Assembly (NCBI GenBank): GCA_009912235.1
Contig: WNDS01000008.1
Span: forward strand, 1 to 44,416
From: Stenotrophomonas maltophilia
Lineage (GTDB): Bacteria; Pseudomonadota; Gammaproteobacteria; Xanthomonadales; Xanthomonadaceae
Reading direction: 5' to 3'
Length of the DNA stretch: 44,416 nt
The notes under the pieces were generated by a model, which had not been told where the DNA came from, made no database searches, and saw only the letters and a program-made list of their open reading frames with translations. Below are positions 37,004 through 43,992 of the stretch, in pieces (within the stretch, counting starts at the first letter, position 1; each line of letters starts with the position of its first letter). The position numbers and the translations under genes are program-made.

Positions 37004-37037
37004 CTGTCAACTTGATTTGTTCCATTGTGGTTTACAT
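37004..37037 (-). promoter_or_regulatory. BirA-type biotin operator overlapping the bioB promoter
   Basis: On the minus strand the arms are ATGTAAACC and AGTTGACAG, separated by 16 bp. The known BirA operator is TTGTAAACC, 14-16 bp, GGTTTACAA. The first arm matches at 8 of 9 positions and the second at 6 of 9. The second arm also contains TTGACA, a perfect -35 box (37005-37010) pointing at bioB. Repressor binding would therefore block polymerase. Confidence 0.75.
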
Positions 37038-37109
37038 GTGCGGTGGTGCCCTCGATTGACAGCCATGTGCCCGCCCTCGATGCTCAGGCCTTCATGCAGG
37101 GAGGCAGCC

Positions 37110-38949
37110 ATGAACATGCCCATCCAACGAGCACTGCTGTGCGCCGCCGTGCTGTTGCCGGCTGTCGCGACGGCCGCGCCGCTGTCGCTGCGCGTGGACG
37201 ACACCCGCTACTTCGCCAGCGCGACGGCCGAGGCCGACGCGCGCACCCAGCTGCTGCACAAGATCCAGGCGCTGCAGGACGACACCCGCGCGGCGCCGGC
37301 GCAGCGCTTCCGGCAGGCCGAAGCACTCTATGGCTGCTGCCTGCGCCATCGTGCGTATCTGGAACTGCAGACATCGCGCGACCGCAATGATGTGCAGGCC
37401 AGCACCGCAATGGACGCGGTGAGCGATGCCTGTGGCGATGATGCCGCGCTGGCCCGTACACTGGCCCGCGAGGCGCCTGCCGATGCGATCTGGGCGGCGC
37501 CGTACCGTTACTTCGTCCAGCGCGGGCAGTCGCGCGCGCCGCAGGCCGCTGCGGAAGGCGCGGGCACGGCCATCGACCGCCTGGCGGCACCGGCGCTGTC
37601 CAGCTTCAACCGGCTGTACCGCGACCTGCGCCAGTCGGGCCGCTACGAACAGATTGCCTGGCAGGGCCGCCCGTTGGATGCCGGCAAGGATGCGGCGCTG
37701 CTGGCCACGGCGCCGGACCGCGCCGTGCGCGAACGTGCCTGGCGCGCGCGCTGGGCCGGCATGGCAGGCCCAGCGTGAGGGGATGGCCGATGTCCTGCTG
37801 GGCACGGTGCGGGTGAACGATGGCCAGGCACGGCTGCGTGGCTACGACAGCGCACCGCAGGCGGTCTACCTGAAAATGGGCCTGGATACATCGCAGGTGC
37901 AGGCGATGCTGCAGGCCGTGCGCGCCCATGCCGGGCACCTGCAGGCCTGGCAGCATGCACAGCGCAAGCAGCTGCAACGCGCCGGTATCGCGCGTGAGCC
38001 GGCACCGTGGGACATGGCACTGCCGGTGCCCGGCTTCACCCCGCCGGTGTTGTCGCTGACGCAGGTACAGCAGGCCGCCGCCGATTCGATGAAGGTGCTC
38101 GGCAGCGGGCCCCCGGCCATGCTGTACGCGCTGCTGGATCCGCAGGCCGGCCGCATCGACATCGACAGCGAGGCGGGTAACCGCGTGCTGGATGCGTTTT
38201 CGATCAGTGCGCCCGGCGTACCCTCGGTGGTCTACGTGGGGCGCTTCCGCAACGACCTGGAAGGCGATGTGGAACTGGTGCATGAAGCCAACCACGTAGT
38301 GCACGGGCAGTGGATGGACCGCAGCGGCGCGTCACCGCTGTACCGCAACGGTACCGGCTGGTTGAACGAAACCTTCGCCATCTTCGGCGAGCTGATGTTC
38401 CGCGACGAACTGCAGCGCCAGGCCACCGACCCGCGTGCCAAGGCCTGGTACCAGAAGTCGCTGGTGGACGACATGGTGCTGCAGGTATTCACCTCCGCCC
38501 AGGAAGCGACGCTGGAACAGGCGCTGTATGACGGCGTGGCGGCCAGGACGCTGAGCGGGGCCGATGGCCTGGATGCACTGGCCGGGCAGGTGCTGGCACC
38601 CTTCGACCAGAGCCTGCAGGCCTACCCGCAGCAGCGTGCGCTGTGGCAGAATAAGCAGCTGATGGTGGAAGACCCGCTGTACCTGGTGAGCTATCTGCCG
38701 GCCGGCCTGGCGGCCGTGCGCCTGTATGCCATGCAGCAGCAGGACCCGCAGGGGTTCGCCGAACGCTACCTGCGGGTGATGGGCCGTGGTTTCGATCGCC
38801 CGCCGCTGCAGATGGTGGAAGACCTGCTGGGCGAACCGGTGGACTCGGCGCAGCTGGTGGACGAAGACATGAAGGTATTCGACCAGGCTGTTGCACGCTG
38901 GCAGGCTCTTCAAGAGCGTGGTGCGGAAAGGGCGGACCGGGCAGACTGA
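37110..38949 (+). pseudogene. M3-family-like zinc metallopeptidase, frameshifted
   Basis: A secreted or periplasmic peptidase with signal peptide residues 1-22 (QRALLCAAVLLPAVATAAP). The first frame ends at 37778 after RARWAGM. The rest begins QAQREGMADVLLG in the next frame and continues to 38949. One surplus G near 37761 explains the break; without it the protein has 612 residues. The zinc site is VHEANHVVH (HEXXH, near residue 390), with the further Glu in NETFAIFGELMF. M3 members usually read HExGH, so the Asn is unusual. AGGGAGG precedes the ATG. Function beyond oligopeptide cleavage is unknown. Confidence 0.78.
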
Positions 38950-38969
38950 GTGCGGGCTATGCAGTTGCT

Positions 38970-39824
38970 TCAATCGCTGGCCCTTGGTGTGTCTTGCGTG
39001 CACAGCGCCAGGCATTCTCCTTTCCGATCCAGCACTGGGCGCTCCGGTTCGTCGTGACGCTGGAAGCTCCATAGAAGGTTGAAGCCAGCGGCCTTGAATC
39101 CAGGGTAGGTGTAGTAGCGCGGATTGCGGACGTCGTCGTCGGAGAATCGCGACGGGATCCGGTAGGCCTCCCCGCAGTGCCCGTTGATGTATGTACTTTC
39201 AGAAGAAGGGGTCGCCCTGGGCAGCGGCCAATCACTTATGAAGCTCTCGTCCAATACAGGACATAGATTGCTTCCTTCGATAATGAGTGCAAAGTACGCA
39301 GCGGCTGAGGTCCGCTCTATTGATCTGTACGGATCAATAAATACACCGTTCTGAGGTCTTTGCAAGCGATAGTACACGTTCGCACTGGGCCACATGCGAA
39401 TTCTAGAGATGCGAACTTCCATCATCTGATCGCCGATTGCTTGGGGCGCGTTGGAATCGATCACCACGTCCTGTCTATCGAAGATGTAGAAATACTCCTG
39501 ATTGTGTGCCGCTGGATTGCCGCGCGAAATGATGGAGCGGAACGGCCAATCTTCAGGAGCATGGTAGCTGCCGGTTCCCCGCCGCGGCGGATCCGCAGAG
39601 CCAAAGGGCAGCAGCCAGTGGGACCTGTCATCGGGTGGAGTCACATCGACGTAAGGGTCTTGCCCCTCTTCTGGCCGGCACTCATAAATGCGACCTTCTG
39701 TCGTTCGGATGGTCGCGGGTGGCTCTGGGCAGTTGATGGGTCCCATTGCACTGCCAGGAAGTACTTCATGGAACCCGTACTTGGGCGGTCCGTTCAATAG
39801 TGTGAGAAGAACGAGCATGCTCAT
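38970..39824 (-). CDS. Putative periplasmic immunity protein, third copy
   Basis: A 284-residue protein with a short hydrophobic N-terminus (SMLVLLTLLNG) that may act as a weak signal peptide. It is clearly homologous to the genes at 40110 and 41386. Shared N-terminal blocks are GPINCPEPPATIRT, RIYECRPEEGQDPYVDVTPP, WPFRSIISRGNP and FYIFDRQ. Shared C-terminal blocks are INGHCGEAYRIPSRFSDDD and WSFQRHDEPERP...KGECLALC. The middle (about residues 155-205) differs between copies. The ATG overlaps the stop of the toxin-tail remnant (ATGA). An immunity role is inferred from position next to a T6SS effector; no named family is recognised. Confidence 0.72.
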   Translation of the reverse strand: MSMLVLLTLLNGPPKYGFHEVLPGSAMGPINCPEPPATIRTTEGRIYECRPEEGQDPYVDVTPPDDRSHWLLPFGSADPPRRGTGSYHAPEDWPFRSIISRGNPAAHNQEYFYIFDRQDVVIDSNAPQAIGDQMMEVRISRIRMWPSANVYYRLQRPQNGVFIDPYRSIERTSAAAYFALIIEGSNLCPVLDESFISDWPLPRATPSSESTYINGHCGEAYRIPSRFSDDDVRNPRYYTYPGFKAAGFNLLWSFQRHDEPERPVLDRKGECLALCTQDTPRASD

Positions 39825-40109
39825 GGTTGATCAGCTCCCATGCTGATATGCATGTGATTTGTGTGATTTGTGTGGTTTGCATTGGTGATGATTGCTACAT
39901 TGTTGACCCGCTCGACAGTGCGGAAATCCGGTTGCCCGTACGTCAGGTGCCATTGCACGCCGAGTGAGTCAATTGTCTGCTGTGTTTTGGGTGCTGGCCA
40001 TGTGAGCGGGAACGCTGTGTGGAGTTCTCGCGCTGAGGTGGTCTCTGTTGAAGTTAACTTGCAATCAAGATCACTTAGATCCTGGGCGGCGAATTCTCGT
40101 GTGTCGGTA
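39821..40109 (-). pseudogene. Orphan effector C-terminal fragment (toxin tail 3)
   Basis: The last about 60 residues before the stop at 39821 resemble the C-terminus of the full effector at 42237. Points of match include QQTIDSLG, LTYGQPDFRTVERVNNVAI, TNANH and the terminal HMHISMGADQP (HxH motif kept). Only this end is present. The H-x6-D half of the zinc site is absent, so it cannot be an active peptidase alone. It starts straight after the stop of the middle immunity gene. The open frame runs further upstream through that immunity gene but is its shadow there. Confidence 0.7.
39854..39880. repeat. 9-bp tandem repeat encoding Asn-His-Thr near the HxH motif
   Basis: Three tandem 9-bp units (two GTGATTTGT and one GTGGTTTGC on the plus strand) encode ANHTNHTNH on the minus strand, just before the HMHI zinc motif of toxin tail 3. 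Confidence 0.85.
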
Positions 40110-40954
40110 TCACTCTGAAGCTCTGGATTCCGCCGCTGTACAGAGTGCGAGACATTTTCCGTTCTGATCAAATAATGGGCGAATATTTTCGTCATGGCGT
40201 TGGAATTCCCATTCCATATCAAGCGCGCTCGTCCTCGGGCCAGGATTAATATAGCGGTTACGACCGTCACCTTTGGGAAGGTATGGGCGGTTTCGGAAGG
40301 CATCTCCACAGTGGCCTCTGATGTAGGTGCCTGCCGGTGAGGGTGATACGGTTTCTCCTGGCCAAGTGCTTAGTGAACTTTCGTCTGCGGTCGGACAGAG
40401 CATTGTTCCATCCACAACCAGAGCGTAGTTCGCGAAATTGCGAATCCTACTTTCTATATCAATAGTTCCTCCGCCTGTCTTGCTGTAATGCGAAGGAATT
40501 CGATAGTAGGCGTGGGCGGTTGGCCATAAGCGGACGCCTGAAATACGCACTTCCATCATTCGCTCCCCTACCGCGCCGGGAATGTTTGAGTCGACGATCG
40601 TTCCCGTGCGATCAAAGATATAAAATACTCTTGATTGGGAAGTGCTGTGTTTCCTGTCGAGATTATTGCCCGGAATGGCCAGCCATGGACAGGGAGATAG
40701 CTACCGGTACCAGCAGGCGGCAGCGCCGCTGAGCCGAAGGGAAGGCGCCAATGTGTTCGGTCATCGGGCGGGGTTACATCAATGCAGGACTCTATCCCTT
40801 CTTCATTGACACATTTATGTTTGCGCCCATCAATCTTCCGGAAGGTGGCGGCGGGCTCAGGGGAGGCGGCATGGTCAGATGTATCGAAGATGGACGGTAA
40901 CTCTGCCTGTAGATGTGATGCGAGCAGCAGGATGAGATATAGGGCGGACTTCAT
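40110..40954 (-). pseudogene. Putative periplasmic immunity protein, middle copy, frameshifted
   Basis: It starts KSALYLILLLASHLQAELPS, a clear Sec signal peptide, with the ATG overlapping the stop of toxin tail 2. The body shares HWRLPFGSAALPPAGTGSY, WPFRAIISTGN and NQEYF with the other copies. The frame then breaks in the A4 run at 40622-40625 (T on the coding strand). The missing part (MEVRISGVRLWPTAHAYYRI through KCLALC) is intact in another frame to 40110. One more T restores a 281-codon protein. The 5' half uses SPEPAATFRKIDGRKHKC where the others have CPEPPAT and RIYEC. It may be a real lesion or a homopolymer error. Confidence 0.75.
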
Positions 40955-41250
40955 GGCTGATCGGTACCAAAACTGATGTGAATGTGGTGGCCGTGTGTTG
41001 CATCGGTGGCAATGGCAGCCCTATCAACATTGTTGAACTGATCTGTGGCGGTCATTCCTAGCCGTCCATATATCAGGGGCAATGGGGCAACTAGCCAGCC
41101 GGGTGGCCGCTGTGCTCCAGCTTTGGCTGTGTGTCTGCGCGGCCAAGATGAAAAGTGGCGCATGCGGACGCGAACCGAAAAAGAACTGCTCGATGCAGCT
41201 CGGATTGAAGCGTTGGATCCATAGGCTGGATGTGTAGTTACACGCGCCAC
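40951..41250 (-). pseudogene. Orphan effector C-terminal fragment (toxin tail 2)
   Basis: Residues up to the stop at 40951 resemble the effector's last about 80 residues: RVRMRHFSSW, AGAQRPPGWLVAPLPLIYGRLG and the end HGHHIHISFGTDQP, which keeps HxH. The catalytic H-x6-D segment is not recognisable. The upstream 135 bp (41251-41385), as far as the next immunity stop, hold no coding sequence I can identify and are interrupted by stops in all frames. The stop overlaps the middle immunity start in an ATGA. Confidence 0.7.
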
Positions 41251-41385
41251 AAGAAGGATGGCCCTGGCTGGCCCTCAATCCTCCTGCCAAATGCAGACTG
41301 GCCCATAATGGCAATGCTTGTAGCAATCGCTTGCCGAACTGGATGGCTCACTAAGGTGAGTTGCCGCTGAGAGCACCACCGTATG

Positions 41386-42192
41386 TCAGTACTGCTCTTT
41401 AGATACATCTTGCCTGCATAGTGCAACACATTCGCCTTTCCGATTCAGAATCGGGCGCTCCGGTTCGTCGTGGCGCTGGAAGCTCCATCGAAGATCGAGG
41501 CCGCCGGCTTTGAACCCAGGATAGGCGTAGTAGTGCGAATTGCGGGCGTCGTCGTCGGAGAATCGCGATGGGACTTGGTAGGCGCTTCCGCAGTGTCCGT
41601 TGAGGTGGTTAAAAGCCGGGGATGAATCTGTATCGGAGAGCGGCCAAGCACTCACGTGGGTCTCGTCCAATGCCGGGCACAGCATCCTCCCATCGACAAC
41701 GAACGCATAGCGTCCGGTATCTGCCAATTGGCCAAGGGGATTGAGTGATTTGTGCTTTTCCTTGTCGCTGAAAGGAGGCATTGGGTAGTAGACCCTTGCC
41801 GTCGGCCACATGCGAACACCGGAGATGCGAACTTCCGGCATCTGATTGCCGATCGCATGGGGCGCATTGGAATCGATCACCACACCCTGTCTATCGAAGA
41901 TGTAGAAATGCTCCCGATTGTGGGCCGCTGGATTGCCGTGCGAAATGATGGACCGGAACGGCCACTCTTCAGGCGGATGGTAGCTGCCGGTTCCGCGGGG
42001 CGGAGGAGCTGATGAGCCGAAAGGAAGCCTCCAGTGTGTCTCATCATCGGGTGGAGTCACATCGACGTATGGGTCTTGCCCTTCTTCTGGACGGCACTCG
42101 TAGATGCGACCCTCCACTGTTCGGACGGTCGCGGGTGGCTCTGGGCAGTTGATTGGTCCGATTGCGCTACCTGGCAGCATCTCAAAGGCCAT
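41386..42192 (-). CDS. Putative immunity protein, first copy (mature part)
   Basis: About 268 residues starting AFEMLPGSAIGPINCPEPP. It is close to the third copy throughout except for the central segment (about residues 130-190, with FSDKEKHKSLNPLG). The C-terminal blocks LNGHCGSAYQVPSRFSDDD and RKGECVALC are conserved. It follows the full effector directly, so it is the best candidate for the cognate immunity protein. Its own ATG is preceded at once by an in-frame TAG that cuts off the leader at 42196-42240. As it stands the protein would lack a signal peptide unless the stop is suppressed or wrong. Confidence 0.72.
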   Translation of the reverse strand: MAFEMLPGSAIGPINCPEPPATVRTVEGRIYECRPEEGQDPYVDVTPPDDETHWRLPFGSSAPPPRGTGSYHPPEEWPFRSIISHGNPAAHNREHFYIFDRQGVVIDSNAPHAIGNQMPEVRISGVRMWPTARVYYPMPPFSDKEKHKSLNPLGQLADTGRYAFVVDGRMLCPALDETHVSAWPLSDTDSSPAFNHLNGHCGSAYQVPSRFSDDDARNSHYYAYPGFKAGGLDLRWSFQRHDEPERPILNRKGECVALCRQDVSKEQY

Positions 42193-42195
42193 CTA

Positions 42196-42240
42196 AGGAT
42201 CTGCTGTTGCTGAGGCAAGTATGAGAATGATCATCTTCAT
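42196..42240 (-). other. Severed signal-peptide leader of the first immunity gene
   Basis: Fifteen codons, MKMIILILASATADP, followed by TAG at 42193-42195 and then the ATG of the immunity body in the same frame. The leader ATG overlaps the effector stop (ATGA, 42237-42240), exactly as in the other two copies. The hydrophobic core and ASATA end look like a signal peptide cleavage region. Confidence 0.7.
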
Positions 42241-43571
42241 GGTTGGTAAGTGCCCATGTTGATATGAATATGATGTATATGGTTGGCATCTGTACGAATA
42301 GCAATATTACTGGCCTTTTCTGTGGCCGCTACTCCAAGATCGGCATAGTTCATTGGCCAAGGTCCACCTAGCCAGCCCAGTGTCTGCTGCGCTCGGGCAT
42401 TGGCGATGTATCTATGTACTCGGAATGAAAACTCGCGCATGCGAGTTCGAACGGCAGATTCGGCGGGTGTTGTTCGATTTGGATTCGAATCCACTGACAG
42501 GGCGCCGTGGAATTGAATGGCGACAGGGTGCTGCTGACCGTCAGTGCCAACAATTGTGGTTCGTACATGAGTGAGGTCGATGGCTGAGGCATAGCGGTGA
42601 CGGGTGGAGCCAATATGGGGGCGCCACGCACCCGTAACCCTTGCATACGTGATATTCAGGTCGCGCATCATCTTCAGCAGGAATTCCATTGTTGCCGGGT
42701 GGGTGCGGCGCAAGGTCTCGTCTGCCGTCATTCGATTGTTTGGCTGGCCATTGTCTTCGCGGAAAGACAGGCGGCTTCGGCCCCCGGTAGTCGACTGATG
42801 ATTGAACTGTATTTCTCGTTCTCCGAAGGCCAGGGTGCGGTCATGGGGGCTTTCGCCGGTACCCGTGCCAACAGTTAATCCCTCGCTATAGATGGTAGTC
42901 AGCGCCTCGCGGAAGTCGCTGTTCTGGACCGTGGGGTGCTGGGTACCATAGGTGCGCGAAGCATCGGCCCAAAGTTGAAATGAAATGACGTGGTTGCCAA
43001 GATCAAGAGCATTTATCAGTTCTTGATCTGTGCGGGCCTCGGTAAAGTTGAGTAACCCCCTGTCTTCAGGAATGCTGTCGTTACCAGTACCCCTGGTGCG
43101 TTGCAGACCATTTGGATGCATCGTCCGAATGGATAGCATGCAATCTGCATTTTCGGTCACGTCAAATTCAACAAGGGGCTGAACATTGCGGGCGCTGTTG
43201 CTGCCATCGGCCAACGCATGCTGCTGCACGGTAAAGGCGTCATCCCGTGCAAAAGTCTCGGTGGGCTCCTTGATGTAGACGCGGTAGCGACCAGGCCTGC
43301 CGAATTCCATGTGGATGAGGCCGGGTATGCCGGAGACTCCCGTTCCAGCATCGGGATCCGTCCTTATCGTCCAGACATTCGGTCTCTCCGGCGCGGCATA
43401 GATGATCAGATAGGGCAGTATCGTTGCCGCGCTGGTCGCGCCATTGCTCTTCATCTGCAGCTTGATCTTAGCGTAGTACGTGCGATCCAGCCGGCACACG
43501 GTCATGGTGACACCATCACCGTCAACTTCGGTGTGGAAGGGAACCTGCAGGGCGCGGGCGTGCTGTGTCAT
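42237..43571 (-). CDS. VgrG-linked T6SS effector with C-terminal M15/LAS-like zinc peptidase domain
   Basis: A 444-residue protein without a signal peptide. The N-terminal two thirds are beta-rich with no motif I recognise (VPFHTEVDGDGVTMTVCRLD, FGRPGRYRVYI, ISFQLWADASRTYG). The last about 140 residues carry AWRPHIGSTRHRYASAIDLTH (S-x-x-H325-x6-D332) and HIHHIHINMG with H434-x-H436. This is the H-x6-D ... H-x-H zinc site of M15/LAS peptidases, many of which cut peptidoglycan peptides. Location behind vgrG and ahead of signal-peptide-bearing partner genes supports a periplasm-acting effector. ATG 43571 is chosen; a longer frame would overlap the preceding gene. Confidence 0.78.
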   Translation of the reverse strand: MTQHARALQVPFHTEVDGDGVTMTVCRLDRTYYAKIKLQMKSNGATSAATILPYLIIYAAPERPNVWTIRTDPDAGTGVSGIPGLIHMEFGRPGRYRVYIKEPTETFARDDAFTVQQHALADGSNSARNVQPLVEFDVTENADCMLSIRTMHPNGLQRTRGTGNDSIPEDRGLLNFTEARTDQELINALDLGNHVISFQLWADASRTYGTQHPTVQNSDFREALTTIYSEGLTVGTGTGESPHDRTLAFGEREIQFNHQSTTGGRSRLSFREDNGQPNNRMTADETLRRTHPATMEFLLKMMRDLNITYARVTGAWRPHIGSTRHRYASAIDLTHVRTTIVGTDGQQHPVAIQFHGALSVDSNPNRTTPAESAVRTRMREFSFRVHRYIANARAQQTLGWLGGPWPMNYADLGVAATEKASNIAIRTDANHIHHIHINMGTYQP

Positions 43572-43593
43572 GTGATGTAGTCCTATGCAACGG

Positions 43594-43953
43594 TTAGATC
43601 GGGTCCATCTGCAATGGCACTGCAACGGCAGGGGCGATCACGCGCACGTGTTTGTGGGTATTCGCCGCGTGCTGGAAGCTTCCGATCAATTTCCAGCTGC
43701 CGTCATCACGCTGCACTTCCAGCAGGATTGTTGCGGGACCCTCCAGGACCCACAGATCAGGTGATTCCGGGTCGCGTCCATCGTGGCCCGTCCGCAGGCG
43801 GATTCCGGCTCCCTCCGCACCGGTGATGGCTGAACGGCTCTTCCCGCGGCCATCACTGAGGCGGTAGCGCAGCCCCTCTACCGGAGTGCCCAGCGATGTG
43901 GAGAATTCCAGCTCGGTGATGCCGCTCGCGTTGGGATGATCCTGTGCGCTCAC
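43594..43953 (-). CDS. Small beta-rich protein between vgrG and effector, possible adaptor
   Basis: A 119-residue protein with no signal peptide. ITELEFSTSLGTPVEGLRYRLSDGRG, ITGAEGAGIRL and LWVLEGPATILLEVQRDDGSW look like a transthyretin or prealbumin-type beta-sandwich, in the style x-PVxGLxYxLxDG...T-x-x-x-G. VgrG just upstream has a similar C-terminal domain. It lies 39 bp after vgrG and 22 bp before the effector, so it probably helps load the effector. That role is inference from position; I recognise no named family. Confidence 0.7.
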   Translation of the reverse strand: MSAQDHPNASGITELEFSTSLGTPVEGLRYRLSDGRGKSRSAITGAEGAGIRLRTGHDGRDPESPDLWVLEGPATILLEVQRDDGSWKLIGSFQHAANTHKHVRVIAPAVAVPLQMDPI

Positions 43954-43992
43954 GTTCGTGATCCTTCCTTCTGTACGGGGTGCGTGCGGGCA

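Noticed and set aside
40110..40309. Extending toxin tail 3 upstream through 40309 as a 162-residue gene
   Set aside because: Beyond 40109 the frame overlaps the middle immunity gene, whose conserved sequence is in another frame; only the part after 40109 resembles the effector.
41024..41326. Alternative frame over toxin tail 2
   Set aside because: No similarity to the effector; the frame ending HIHISFGTDQP is the homologous one.
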